Below, in pieces: positions 54,973-64,000 of a stretch of 64,000 bases of DNA. The DNA is from Flavobacterium salmonis (GTDB taxonomy: Bacteria > Bacteroidota > Bacteroidia > Flavobacteriales > Flavobacteriaceae). Made by a program: the position numbers and the translations under genes. The DNA lies in NCBI RefSeq assembly GCF_903819435.1, contig NZ_CAIJDP010000067.1, positions 1 through 64,000 on the forward strand, read 5' to 3'. Below the pieces are notes generated by a model that saw only the letters and a list, made by a program, of their open reading frames with translations, did not search any database and had not been told where the DNA came from. Each line of letters starts with the position of its first letter. The stretch's first letter is position 1.

Positions 54973-55353
54973 ATGAAAAATGTTATTAAATTTATTGTAA
55001 TCGTACTGTTTAGCGTAACGGGTTATTCTCAAAACGGTCCTAAAATTGAATTTTCAGCTCAGGACAACACTATTGATTACGGAAAAATTTCAAAAAGCGA
55101 TAATGCTGTCAGATCTTTTGAATTTACAAATACCGGAGATGCTCCCTTAACAATAATTTCTGCTCAGTCAACACTAAGCACGATAGTCGTTACAAAACCA
55201 AGCGCAGCTATTTTACCTGGCAAAAAAGGGAAAATTGACGTAAAATACAACATGACTGCAGGACCAATCCGTAAAACGATTACCGTTGAAACCAATGCTG
55301 TAAATTACCCTGACGGAAGAGTAGCTCTTAAAATTAAAGGTGAAGTTTTATAA
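54973..55353 (+). CDS. DUF1573-containing exported protein
   Basis: This 126-residue protein has a signal peptide (MKNVIKFIVIVLFSVTGYSQ) and an ASPM/SPD-2/Hydin-like Ig fold (DUF1573): IDYGKISKSDNAVRSFEFTN, then TGDAPLTIISAQSTLS, and ILPGKKGKIDVKYNMT. Bacteroidota have many copies with presumed envelope roles. It is transcribed alone and followed by a terminator. Confidence 0.85.
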   Translation: MKNVIKFIVIVLFSVTGYSQNGPKIEFSAQDNTIDYGKISKSDNAVRSFEFTNTGDAPLTIISAQSTLSTIVVTKPSAAILPGKKGKIDVKYNMTAGPIRKTITVETNAVNYPDGRVALKIKGEVL

Positions 55354-55376
55354 AAATAATTTCAACGAAAAATAGT

Positions 55377-55406
55377 AAAACCGTTTCATTAGTTTGAAAC
55401 GGTTTT
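55377..55406. terminator. Bidirectional terminator after DUF1573 gene
   Basis: AAAACCGTTTCA and TGAAACGGTTTT form a perfect 12-bp stem with trailing T's on the plus strand and A's on the other side. It serves both convergent genes. Confidence 0.85.
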
Positions 55407-55433
55407 TTTATGGTTTTTTGTTCTCTTAATTCT

Positions 55434-55916
55434 TTATTTATTAACGCAATCAATGCTAACAAATTTATATTTCACACGTTCAAAGTCAATTGGTTTGTCT
55501 TTTACCAGATACGTTACGCCCATTGTAGTCTGCATTGTTCCGTTTCCTAAAATAAGCTGTTTATCCTTTTTTAAAAATGCCATTGGGTTTTTGAATTTAT
55601 TATTTTTATTTGTGGCATCATGAAAAGTGTAATCTGCAAATAAAGTATCTCCATGAAATTCACCTGTAATTTCTCCTGTTCTTTCCGGAGTATCTACAAC
55701 TTTCATCAACATAGTACCATTAATTTTTCCGTTTTTTAAAGTATTCAGTTTTAAATCAATGATATCATTTTCATAAGTTGCCTGATAGCATTGTGTACTT
55801 ACAATCTTTTCTCCATCGGCTTTTGCTGCTTCAGCTGCTTTTTGTTTTTCATCGTTTTTACAGCTTTGTAATGCAATTAAAGGCAAAATCAGGCAAGATA
55901 AAACTAGGTTTCTCAT
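55434..55916 (-). CDS. Small lipoprotein, unknown function
   Basis: This 160-residue lipoprotein has Cys19 in LIALQSC, then a charged linker (KNDEKQKAAEAAKADGEKIV) and a beta-rich domain (TYENDIIDLKLNTLKNGKI, GEITGEFHGDTLFADYTFHD). The layout suggests a small beta-barrel binding domain. It is not in an operon with the OmpA gene, 92 bp upstream on the same strand, but co-transcription is possible. No family is recognised. Confidence 0.7.
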   Translation of the reverse strand: MRNLVLSCLILPLIALQSCKNDEKQKAAEAAKADGEKIVSTQCYQATYENDIIDLKLNTLKNGKINGTMLMKVVDTPERTGEITGEFHGDTLFADYTFHDATNKNNKFKNPMAFLKKDKQLILGNGTMQTTMGVTYLVKDKPIDFERVKYKFVSIDCVNK

Positions 55917-56008
55917 AATTGAATATTTTTAATTTCATGATTATCCTCATAAAAATAATAAAAAAGAAGCCAATGAAAAGGCTTCTTAGTTAATTTATTA
56001 TTCAAAAT

Positions 56009-58147
56009 CTATAAATTTTTAATTACAAATTCAGATCTTCGGTTCAATTCGTGTTCTTCTTCTGAACAGGCATCATCTGTTTTACATTTTATAATTGGAA
56101 CAGATTCCCCATACCCTTTTGCTGTAACCCTCTTAGAATCAATACCGGATTGTATGATAAATTCTCTGGTAGAGGTTGCTCTTTTTTGAGATAAATCTTC
56201 ATTGAATTTAGCATTTCCCCTTGAATCAGTGTGTGATCCAATTTCGATTACCATTCCCGGATATTTTTTCATTAATTCTACTACCCTTCCTAAAACCACT
56301 TTTGATTCTTTTCGGATATACCACATATTGTAATCAAAATAGATAGGATCCGTTTTTATAATCAGCCTGTCTTTGTCTTTCACGACATCTTTTTCCTGAG
56401 CCAGGATCTGATCAACTTTCTCTTTTTTCTTAACTTCTGCAGCAGCAATTTTATCCTCTTTAGCTTTTTTGTCTGCTTCTTTTAAAGCGATAACAGCCAA
56501 AGCCTCTTTTTTCTTATTTTCTTCTTCTATAATAAGTTCCTGTTTTCTTTTATTCTCTGCAATCTGTTTTTCTTCCTGCTTGATAATTTCTAAAGATTTC
56601 AATGTCATAGAAGCATCATTATTTGTATTTCTGGTCTTCCCTGAAGTTAACGATTTTGAGTTGTTAGTATAATTTTCCTTAGAAGACAGCACAGTAAAAG
56701 AAGTTTCACAAGGCACAGTAAAACTAAATTTCCCGTCGGCAGTTGTTGTCACTACATTCAATTGTTTTTTATTTGAATCCTGAAGTTCTACGGTGACATT
56801 TTCTAAAGCTAATTTAGTATCAGCATCTGTTATTACTCCTGTAATAAACTGTTTGCAATCTTCAACAATTAACTCCTTAATTTCTTTTAACACATAAATA
56901 TCATCACTGCCTTTTCCTCCTTTTCTATTGGATGCAAAATAACCTTCCTTTGTATCTGAATCAAAATAGAATGAAAAATCATCTAAATTGGAATTAACAG
57001 GCAAACCAACATTTACGGGCTTTTCGTATTCTTTTACTTTAATTTCAGAAACAAAAATATCAAGCGAACCATATCCTAAATGACCTTCAGACGAAAAATA
57101 AAGTTTATTGTCTTTTGAAACAAACGGAAACTGTTCTCTTTTATCTGTATTAATAATTGATCCCAAGTTTTTAGGAATATCAAAAGCGCCCTGGTTTATA
57201 TTTACTGAAAAAATATCAAAAGAACCCACTGTTCCCGGCATATCAGAAGAAAAAAACAATACTTTTTCATCAGCACTTAATGCAGGATGCTCTACCGAAT
57301 AATTCTCACTGTTAAAAGGAAGCGAAATTATATTGGTCCATTTTCCGTTAACCAATTCGGCTTTGAAAATTTGAAGATTTGAAATTTTCTCCACATTTTT
57401 TCTTTTACTGCCGTTTTTAGAATTATTACGGGTAAAATAAATTGTTTTGCCATCTTTTGTAAAAACAGCATTCGACTCATGCATTCCGGTTTTTAATTCA
57501 TTCGAAAAATAATGCGTAATCTGATCTGGTGAATTGCTATTTTTGATTGGTACAGCTACAAGATTCAAATAGGTCGCATTATCCCATTTATACTTTTTAT
57601 CAAATAATCCCGGTTTTAGTTTAACTCCCGCAAAAACCAGACTGTCATTATATTTTACTGCTCCAAACTCGGAATTTGGTGTATTTATAGCTAAGTTTTT
57701 AATTTCGAAACGATTTCCAATTGCAGAAACATTTTCTAAAGTTTTAGCTTCCTTTTCAAAATTGGCCAAATCTTCACTATTTTCAAATTTTGAGAAATAT
57801 GTTTTTAAAGCTTCGGTTGCTTCTTCCGCATTTTCTGTCGCTTTGAGGGTTTGAGCATATTTAAAATAATAATTCCTGTCTAAATCTTTATCGTAATTTT
57901 TAATTAAAAGTCTGTAATAACGCTGGGCTTTTATCAGATCATTGGTATAATAATACGAATCTGCCAGGTTTTTGATAACCTCCTGAGAAGGTTTTCCTTT
58001 AGCTAATTTTTCATATAATGTAATCGCTTCAACGTAATATGTTCTGTCAAAAAAACGTTTGGCTCTTGCCAAATCCTGATCCTGAGCGTTTATAAACTGT
58101 ATAGAAAATACGAATATAATAACAAATAATCTTTCCATATTTTTCAT
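56009..58147 (-). CDS. OmpA-family protein with TPR and PD40 repeats
   Basis: This 712-residue envelope protein has a signal peptide (FVIIFVFSIQFINAQ), TPR-like helices (about 28-125), WD40-like PD40 repeats (about 160-420; LSADEKVLFFSSDMPGTVGS), a CarboxypepD_reg-like domain (about 438-520), a Lys/Glu-rich helix (about 530-590), and a C-terminal OmpA peptidoglycan-binding domain (VIEIGSHTDSRGNAKFNEDL). This is the usual partner downstream of PorP/SprF in T9SS adhesin clusters. It lies 1 bp from the SprF-like gene. Confidence 0.9.
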   Translation of the reverse strand: MKNMERLFVIIFVFSIQFINAQDQDLARAKRFFDRTYYVEAITLYEKLAKGKPSQEVIKNLADSYYYTNDLIKAQRYYRLLIKNYDKDLDRNYYFKYAQTLKATENAEEATEALKTYFSKFENSEDLANFEKEAKTLENVSAIGNRFEIKNLAINTPNSEFGAVKYNDSLVFAGVKLKPGLFDKKYKWDNATYLNLVAVPIKNSNSPDQITHYFSNELKTGMHESNAVFTKDGKTIYFTRNNSKNGSKRKNVEKISNLQIFKAELVNGKWTNIISLPFNSENYSVEHPALSADEKVLFFSSDMPGTVGSFDIFSVNINQGAFDIPKNLGSIINTDKREQFPFVSKDNKLYFSSEGHLGYGSLDIFVSEIKVKEYEKPVNVGLPVNSNLDDFSFYFDSDTKEGYFASNRKGGKGSDDIYVLKEIKELIVEDCKQFITGVITDADTKLALENVTVELQDSNKKQLNVVTTTADGKFSFTVPCETSFTVLSSKENYTNNSKSLTSGKTRNTNNDASMTLKSLEIIKQEEKQIAENKRKQELIIEEENKKKEALAVIALKEADKKAKEDKIAAAEVKKKEKVDQILAQEKDVVKDKDRLIIKTDPIYFDYNMWYIRKESKVVLGRVVELMKKYPGMVIEIGSHTDSRGNAKFNEDLSQKRATSTREFIIQSGIDSKRVTAKGYGESVPIIKCKTDDACSEEEHELNRRSEFVIKNL

Positions 58148-58148
58148 T

Positions 58149-59078
58149 TTAAAAGAATCTTGGTGATTTATCGTATCCTTTTCCTAATAAATCTAAATCA
58201 AAAAATAGCATAATTTCATGAGTTCCTGAATTGAACTGTCCTAAATTTGATGTCGTATAATCATAAGCGTACCCTATTCTAAGTGAAGGTGTAACATTGA
58301 TATTCATTAAAGCACTTACGGCGTCATTAATTCTGTACGCAGCTCCCATCTCAAATTTTTCATTATACAAAATATTTGCCGTGATATCAACTGAGACAGG
58401 TGCCCCGGAAACAAATCTTGACATAAATGCCGGTTTTAATTTGAACGCATCACTAATCTGAAAAACATATCCTGCGGTTAAAAAAGTATGGATTTCTTCG
58501 GATCCGAAAGCGTTTATTCCTGATTTTTCTTCGATGTGTTTTGAACTCAATAAATTTGGGACAGATAATCCGATATAATACTTGTCGGTAAAGTAATAAG
58601 CTCCTGCTCCAATATTTGGCTTAGTCACATTGATATTTTCGGCGAAAGCCAAATCTGTTGCCGGATCCGTAAAACGAAAGCCATTAAAATTGGTCTGCAA
58701 AGAAGTAAATCCGGCTTTTAATCCTAAAGAAAGCTTGCTTTTACCTCCTAATTGAAGTACATAAGCAAAATCTGCATAGAAATTATTTTCCTTTTTCGCA
58801 CCATCACCAATATCATCTGAAATTAAGGAGACACCTACTTCAATCTTTTCACTTAAAGCAGTATGCCCAAAAAAAGTAAATGTTTTTGGCGCACCTACCG
58901 CTCCTACCCATTGTGTTCTGTATAATCCTCCTAAATTTAACATTGCCGCTGTACCGGTAGCATAAGCAGGATTTACTACACTCATATTGTACATATAATG
59001 AGTATATTCGGGATCCTGTTGCGCCGATATGGATGTGAAATAAAAAAGGAAACTTATAAAAAGTATTATTTTTTTCAT
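58149..59078 (-). CDS. PorP/SprF-family type IX secretion membrane protein
   Basis: This 309-residue outer-membrane barrel has a signal peptide (MKKIILFISFLFYFTSISAQ) and the PorP/SprF signature QDPEYTHYMYNMSVVNPAYA, plus ALSEKIEVGVSLISDDIGDG. It ends in FDLDLLGKGYDKSPRFF. SprF is needed for export of type B-sorted adhesins. It follows such an adhesin gene by 28 bp, making a cognate pair likely. Confidence 0.92.
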   Translation of the reverse strand: MKKIILFISFLFYFTSISAQQDPEYTHYMYNMSVVNPAYATGTAAMLNLGGLYRTQWVGAVGAPKTFTFFGHTALSEKIEVGVSLISDDIGDGAKKENNFYADFAYVLQLGGKSKLSLGLKAGFTSLQTNFNGFRFTDPATDLAFAENINVTKPNIGAGAYYFTDKYYIGLSVPNLLSSKHIEEKSGINAFGSEEIHTFLTAGYVFQISDAFKLKPAFMSRFVSGAPVSVDITANILYNEKFEMGAAYRINDAVSALMNINVTPSLRIGYAYDYTTSNLGQFNSGTHEIMLFFDLDLLGKGYDKSPRFF

Positions 59079-59106
59079 TTGAAATTATATTAATGTAAAT
59101 GAAGAT

Positions 59107-61746
59107 TTATCTATTTAAATAAAGACGGCCTTGTTGAGGCGGTTTATTCTCTTTATTAAAATGGATAACATAAAAATAGACTCCGTTTGACGCTATTCCG
59201 TCACCAAAACCGGCTCCTTCAGAATTTCTTCCATCCCAATCCGGTTTGTTTCTATTTCCTTTGAATAAGACATTTCCGTATCGGTTATAAATTTCAATTT
59301 TGTAATCCGGATACAAAAAATCAATTTTAAGAATCGTAAAAGTGTCATTTACATTATCCCCGTTTGGTGAGAATCCATCCGGAACAAAAAAAGTTTCATA
59401 TTCCGTTTCATCACAATGAGATAAAGAAACTTTTACCGCAATATGATCTTCTGAGATACAATTTGTAGATGTTGGCAAATCAAAACCATAATAAGTTGCA
59501 TTATCTACAAGTGGTGTTGTCGGGGTTAACAAATTACCATTGCTTACAGCATCATACCAAACTACTGTTTCTGAAGTATTTGTGTTATTAGACAAATCTA
59601 AAATAACAGGGTTTTCTAAACCGCAAAAATTTTGCCCGTCAGTATCTAAAACTGGTGCCGGTGAATCGCTTAGTGTAACTGTAATCATGGTAGGCGGTGA
59701 AGTACAGCCCGCAGCTGAAGTTTCTGTTACCCAATAATCCTCGGATTTTAAAACATAAGTGTTAGACAAAGGTGTAGTCAGAGCTGATGAATTGTACCAT
59801 TTATACTGAGCTCCGTTTGGAACTAAATTTGCAATCGTGGCCCGATTAACTTTACAAAAAGGACGATTACCCGAAACGGGAGCAGACGGAATAGTATTTA
59901 TTACAAACGTATCAGAGACTGTTGTCAAATTTACATCGCAAGTAGTTTCATTGTTTACCAGATTGGTAATCGAAATCATCGTAGAACCAGTATTTGGCAG
60001 TAAAATAGCCGGAATAGTGAAATTAGCTTTTCCATCAGTTACAGCTAAAGTTACAGTCTGTACTGCCGAGTTAACACCGGATAATAAATATGTAATTGTA
60101 ACATTCGTCAGTGTTCCTAAACCGGTAACTGATGCTGAAAAAGTTTTATTAAAACAATCATCTGAAACCCCAATTTTCAAGTTGGTTACATCGGGTAATT
60201 TATTAATAATTAAATTTCCGTTTAAATTAGCAGTATTGGTACAATATGGAGTGGCAGCGTTGGTAATATTAGTAATCGTAATAATTGCGTTACCGCTATT
60301 TGAATTTAAATTTGAAGGAATCGTAAAACTTCCACTTCCATTTATAATATTAACCGTTGCCGTTTGAGCCGTTGCTGTATTGGTTCCAGAAACATTATAT
60401 AAAATAGTATATGCGCCATCTTCTAATCCCGAAGCATTTGATATTAATGCCTGAGAACTTTTATTCTGACAGGTCACAGCCGGTGTTAAATTCGCCCCGT
60501 TTAAAAACGGTGTTTTATAAACATTCAAAACATCTGATAAATTATGAATGATGTTTACACAGCCGCCTTCACTGCTAAATTCATTTATTTTTGTGATGGT
60601 TACGGTAAAACTGCCCGACTGCCGAAAATAATTCCGGCTTAAAGGAAAAATTAAAACTCCATTATTAAATGTTGACAATACTGTATGTGAACCTCCATTT
60701 GGTCCTGAAACTGTATAATCTATATAGTATTGACCATTTGGAATATTCTGAATTCCCTGGTTTAATATGACCGAATAAGTTGCAGTTTGAATGTCAGACT
60801 CGCAAATATCTTTTCTCACTTCTATAGTCGCCCCCGTAAAATCGTATTTCTTTTCAATTTTAATCCTTACAACAGCAGTTTCTATTTTACACACCGGACT
60901 TGTTGGTAAAACTGTATAAGTAAAGTTATATTCTCCTATACCATAATTATTAAATATTTGCTGAACATTTATATTATGATCTTTTATAAAAGTAATCTGC
61001 CCTGTACCTATATTATCGGTCCAGGTTCCCCCTGAATCTTCACCAGCAACCCAGTCATTTAAGTCCAGATTAGAATATATTGAAAAATCACTGTCCTCAC
61101 ATAATATTAATTGTGAAGGCTTTCCTGGCTCCGGGGATCTAAAAACAGTTACAAATCCTGTTGAAGAAACAGCCGGGCAATTTCCAATAGCGGCAATAAA
61201 ATATGTAAATTGATGATTTCCAACACCTAAAACTTCTGCATCAACAATACTATTCACAGGAGTTCCATTTTTATCATACCAATTTCCACGAGATTGCGGA
61301 CTCAAATAACTATTCGCATTGAATATCTGAAAAAGATTAAATGAATGATCATCACTACAGGCCGAAGCTCTTTCTGCAAAACCTGCATATCCGCCAATAA
61401 TAACTTCGATAGTTGCTGAATTATCTGTACATCCATTGATTCCTGTAACTGTATAAGTATAGTGATAAATACCACTAACAGGAATTACCTGCGCGTTTAA
61501 AACTCCTGTGGTTTCATTTAAACCTCCTGAATTATCATCATCTGACCATGTACCGCCGGGAACTGCAGTAACCCCTAATAAAGGAAACAAATCTATTGTC
61601 TGACTAGTAACATTGGGTATGTCACAAACTTCAAAAGGAGTCAATGAGTCCAGACCCGCACATTGTGCAAAACTTTTAGTAGGAAGTAAAAGAAAAATAA
61701 AAAGATAAGAGCTAAAAGCAATTAGAGAAAAGTAGTTTTTAATCAT
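59107..61746 (-). CDS. Large adhesin-like protein with T9SS type B sorting domain
   Basis: This 879-residue secreted protein has a signal peptide (about 1-28), then Ig-like or PKD-like repeats with GTWSDDDNSGGLNETTGVL and STFNNGVLIFPLS, and a C-terminal gliding-motility-associated domain (about 790-879; PDGFSPNGDNVNDTFTI and YNRYGNVLFKGNR). The type B signal requires a SprF-type partner, present just downstream. It is SprB-like but much shorter than SprB itself. Confidence 0.9.
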   Translation of the reverse strand: MIKNYFSLIAFSSYLFIFLLLPTKSFAQCAGLDSLTPFEVCDIPNVTSQTIDLFPLLGVTAVPGGTWSDDDNSGGLNETTGVLNAQVIPVSGIYHYTYTVTGINGCTDNSATIEVIIGGYAGFAERASACSDDHSFNLFQIFNANSYLSPQSRGNWYDKNGTPVNSIVDAEVLGVGNHQFTYFIAAIGNCPAVSSTGFVTVFRSPEPGKPSQLILCEDSDFSIYSNLDLNDWVAGEDSGGTWTDNIGTGQITFIKDHNINVQQIFNNYGIGEYNFTYTVLPTSPVCKIETAVVRIKIEKKYDFTGATIEVRKDICESDIQTATYSVILNQGIQNIPNGQYYIDYTVSGPNGGSHTVLSTFNNGVLIFPLSRNYFRQSGSFTVTITKINEFSSEGGCVNIIHNLSDVLNVYKTPFLNGANLTPAVTCQNKSSQALISNASGLEDGAYTILYNVSGTNTATAQTATVNIINGSGSFTIPSNLNSNSGNAIITITNITNAATPYCTNTANLNGNLIINKLPDVTNLKIGVSDDCFNKTFSASVTGLGTLTNVTITYLLSGVNSAVQTVTLAVTDGKANFTIPAILLPNTGSTMISITNLVNNETTCDVNLTTVSDTFVINTIPSAPVSGNRPFCKVNRATIANLVPNGAQYKWYNSSALTTPLSNTYVLKSEDYWVTETSAAGCTSPPTMITVTLSDSPAPVLDTDGQNFCGLENPVILDLSNNTNTSETVVWYDAVSNGNLLTPTTPLVDNATYYGFDLPTSTNCISEDHIAVKVSLSHCDETEYETFFVPDGFSPNGDNVNDTFTILKIDFLYPDYKIEIYNRYGNVLFKGNRNKPDWDGRNSEGAGFGDGIASNGVYFYVIHFNKENKPPQQGRLYLNR

Positions 61747-61867
61747 ATACTAATTAAATTTTGTTAAAAATACTTAAATTATTCAACAAAACTATCTTAT
61801 CTAAAAAAAAACAAAATGATAACTGTCTAATTATCAAAAGAAAAAATAAAATAAATCAAGTAAAAAA

Positions 61868-63196
61868 CTACAATTCATCTTCTAATCGAAACCGAAACTT
61901 TAACAATATACTATTTCGTTCAATTTCTAAATTAATCCAAATATCATCTTCTGATTTTAAAAGATTATTAATCTGTTGTAAGGTATACTTATAAGGTTTG
62001 TTTCCATTTATACTGATAATTATATCTCCTTTTAACAAACCACATTTTTCGGCCGCTGACTTTTTACGCACATTTACAATTTCATAAATAGGCTTTAATT
62101 GAAATTTATATCTAAAATCATTTTTATTATTGCCATTATAATTTTCATCATTTGAAGTACTTACCCTAACCGTTTCTAAGTGTACCGTTTCCTGAACCCA
62201 TTGCAGACCATTATGCTGGATTGAAATTCCGCTTTTATTGTAGGTGAAAGGCTCATTAAATTTGCTGTTTTTTCGCAGATACATTTTTTTATCTGCATAA
62301 TCCATAACAATTGTAAACCGTTTTAAGACTTCACCACCAACAGAACCTATTCGATTGACAACCATTTTTACATTTTTTATGGAACTAGAGTCGGGAAAAG
62401 AAACAATAGGATTTTTAAAATCAAAATCAGCCAGTGAAAATTCATCTATTTTTGCCCTGTGCCCCTCAATATCACCGCTAAATCCTTTTCCTAAAAAATC
62501 CGGAAAATTCTTTTCAGGTAACTTTATTTTATCATTTTCAAAAACCCAGAATGAATCACTGTTTCCAATATCTACAAGTAATTTTGCGGGAATATTTACA
62601 TTTTTCACTATTGCAGATGCCGTCAAATAAGGCTTTGATCTTTCAACGGTAATAGGGATTGCTCTAAATTTTTTATTTAAAGCAATCCTTATTTTTTCAT
62701 TATTTTGGTGAACAAAAATTCTTTTCTTTTGATAATTAACCTCTACAATATTATTTTTAAAAAACTTGTACCCAATTATTCCGTTAACCGGAATTCCAAT
62801 ATGGGAAGACAAATTAAATCCCTGATCTAAAATAATATAAACCAAATGATTTGCAGATTTTAAACCATGTGTTTCCAGAATATTGTTAGTTGATTTTAAC
62901 CCCTCTATTTCCTCCTCACTGCCAAGGCCCCGAAGTTTAATTTTTTCAATATTTTTAAAACTAACCTCTTTTTTATCATCCATGCTGAATAAAATGGTTT
63001 CATCTACACCCGAATCTAATAAAAAATTCAGTTCAATACCATTAACTTTTATTGGGATAAAAACCAGGTTATTAATCAGTTTAAAAGGAATTACAACTTT
63101 CTTTTTGTGCTTGTCCATTAAAAAATCATCCTGAGCTTTTAGTGCAAAAGATGCCAAAAAACCAAAAAATAATAGAATATATTTTTTCATTGACAT
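61868..63196 (-). CDS. Retropepsin-like aspartic protease with PDZ domain
   Basis: This 442-residue exported protein has a signal peptide (MKKYILLFFGFLASFALKAQ). Two retropepsin-type halves follow: IKVNGIELNFLLDSGVDETI (D-S-G) and a second weaker half with KLLVDIGNSDSFWVF (D-I-G). A C-terminal PDZ domain (about 350-440; CGLLKGDIIISINGNKPYK) ends it. The second half has Ile in place of the usual Ser/Thr after Asp. The role is probably envelope protein processing. It lies upstream of the adhesin cluster with a 121-bp gap. Confidence 0.85.
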   Translation of the reverse strand: MSMKKYILLFFGFLASFALKAQDDFLMDKHKKKVVIPFKLINNLVFIPIKVNGIELNFLLDSGVDETILFSMDDKKEVSFKNIEKIKLRGLGSEEEIEGLKSTNNILETHGLKSANHLVYIILDQGFNLSSHIGIPVNGIIGYKFFKNNIVEVNYQKKRIFVHQNNEKIRIALNKKFRAIPITVERSKPYLTASAIVKNVNIPAKLLVDIGNSDSFWVFENDKIKLPEKNFPDFLGKGFSGDIEGHRAKIDEFSLADFDFKNPIVSFPDSSSIKNVKMVVNRIGSVGGEVLKRFTIVMDYADKKMYLRKNSKFNEPFTYNKSGISIQHNGLQWVQETVHLETVRVSTSNDENYNGNNKNDFRYKFQLKPIYEIVNVRKKSAAEKCGLLKGDIIISINGNKPYKYTLQQINNLLKSEDDIWINLEIERNSILLKFRFRLEDEL

Positions 63197-63256
63197 TTTT
63201 TTATTATAAAATTACTAAAAATATTGATTATTGTTACATTTTTATAAGTACCTGTA

Positions 63257-63293
63257 TTGTTGACGTTAAATTCGAAAAAAAAATGCAAATTTG
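63257..63293 (+). promoter_or_regulatory. Candidate promoter with 12-bp palindrome
   Basis: TTG (63260-63262) and CAAATTTG (63286-63293), seven of eight bases of TAnnTTTG, are 23 bp apart. The palindrome TGCAAATTTGCA (63284-63295) overlaps the -7 box. It is divergent to the PDZ gene. Confidence 0.4.
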
Positions 63294-63312
63294 CACTTCA
63301 ATAATAAAACTC

Positions 63313-64000
63313 ATGCCAACAATTTCACACAAAGGCAAAAACATGCCCGAATCACCGATACGCAAGCTTGCTCCTTATGCAGATAGTGCTAAAAAGCAAG
63401 GTAAAAAAGTGTATCATTTAAACATTGGTCAACCGGATATCAAGACACCCGAAGTGGCCATCGAGGCGGTAAAAAATATTGATTTAACTCTTATTGAATA
63501 CAGCCCTTCAGCGGGATATGAAAGTTATAGAAAAAAATTAGCGAAATTTTACCAACGCCAAAATGTAAATGTTAACACAGAAGACATCATTATAACTACT
63601 GGTGGTTCTGAAGCCTTACTTTTTGCACTGGCCACAATTACAGATCCTGGTGATGAAATCATTATCCCAGAACCTTTTTATGCTAATTACCATGCCTTTG
63701 CATCCTCTACAAGCGCAACTGTAGTGCCTCTTGTTTCTACAATCGAGAGCGCTTTTGCATTGCCTAGTATAGATGAAGTTGAAAAACTGATTACAACAAA
63801 AACAAAAGCGATCTTAATTTGCAATCCCGGAAATCCAACCGGTTATTTATATACTGAAGCAGAAATTAAACAATTAGCAGGCTTAATAAAAAAGCATGAT
63901 TTGTATCTAATTGCTGATGAAGTTTATCGTGAGTTTTTATATGATGGAGATGATGAACATTTTTCAGTAATGAATTTGGATGATGTCCAGCAAAATGTAA
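63313..64000 (+). CDS. PLP-dependent class I/II aminotransferase (partial)
   Basis: This gene runs off the right edge; 229 codons are visible. It begins MPTISHKGKNMPESPIRKLA and shows VYHLNIGQPDIKTPE, TTGGSEALLFALATI (PLP-phosphate region), AILICNPGNPTGYLYT (Asn for the cofactor) and LIADEVYREFLYDG (Asp/Tyr pair). The Schiff-base Lys lies beyond the edge. It is aspartate aminotransferase-like; the amino acid is not predictable. Confidence 0.92.
   Translation, partial: MPTISHKGKNMPESPIRKLAPYADSAKKQGKKVYHLNIGQPDIKTPEVAIEAVKNIDLTLIEYSPSAGYESYRKKLAKFYQRQNVNVNTEDIIITTGGSEALLFALATITDPGDEIIIPEPFYANYHAFASSTSATVVPLVSTIESAFALPSIDEVEKLITTKTKAILICNPGNPTGYLYTEAEIKQLAGLIKKHDLYLIADEVYREFLYDGDDEHFSVMNLDDVQQNV

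Overview
The window is low-GC DNA from a Flavobacterium-like member of the Bacteroidota. The assignment rests on gliding genes gldF and gldG, type IX secretion sorting domains of both classes, a PorP/SprF and OmpA pair, promoters with Bacteroidota-type TAnnTTTG -7 boxes, and an IntDOT-like integrase. It splits into an integrated mobile element (about 1-20,000, entering from beyond the left edge) and a resident chromosomal backbone (about 20,400-64,000).

Mobile element. The left edge carries tandem repeats like an IS21-family terminus, two paralogous small HTH proteins and a degenerate response-regulator receiver. A cargo zone follows (1,789-12,312): flavin siderophore-interacting protein, AraC regulators, an FAD monooxygenase, two HxlR regulators with an SDR, DoxX and SnoaL proteins, and a nucleotidyltransferase-like protein. 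Five same-orientation copies (A-E) of a modular hairpin-rich repeat divide this cargo into segments. Copy E abuts the 3' end of the PRTRC thiF-family gene, and copy B still carries a decayed piece of that 3' end. Next is a minus-strand maintenance operon (12,642-17,945: ssb, DUF932, a small ORF, PRTRC E, C, a probable F, B and ThiF), then a structured noncoding stretch and a tyrosine recombinase (18,623-19,933) with Ser in place of the first catalytic Arg, as in IntDOT. The element-chromosome junction should lie between about 19,934 and 20,400; conjugation genes are not in the window.

Backbone. 20,410-34,741 holds a DsbA-family oxidoreductase, dnaN, gldG and gldF, a SAM hydrolase, phoH, a frameshifted lipoprotein, a HAD phosphatase, an S9 peptidase, purC, a GH26 glycosidase, a frameshifted SRPBCC gene and an ankyrin protein. 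35,009-42,589 is a complete tripartite heavy-metal RND efflux system with its own two-component system and phased CTTAA repeats as a candidate operator. 42,731-47,487 carries an outer-membrane protein, an M42 peptidase, a DUF4294 protein and a NarL-type two-component system. Beside the last lie a remnant of a second kinase and a frameshifted small gene resembling a double-glycine leader peptide.

48,077-64,000 contains a 17-repeat BspA-like leucine-rich surface protein with a T9SS sorting tail, a WKNG-repeat lipoprotein, valS, a DUF1573 protein, a lipoprotein, a SprB/SprF-type block (OmpA protein, PorP/SprF, type B-sorted adhesin), a retropepsin-PDZ protein and the start of a PLP aminotransferase.

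The most unusual signals are the repeat-partitioned cargo array downstream of the PRTRC operon with its thiF relic, the shared dyads near the HxlR genes, the alternative hairpins beside the integrase, and the broken small gene at 47.7 kb. All functional statements come from reading the sequence and family knowledge; no searches were run.
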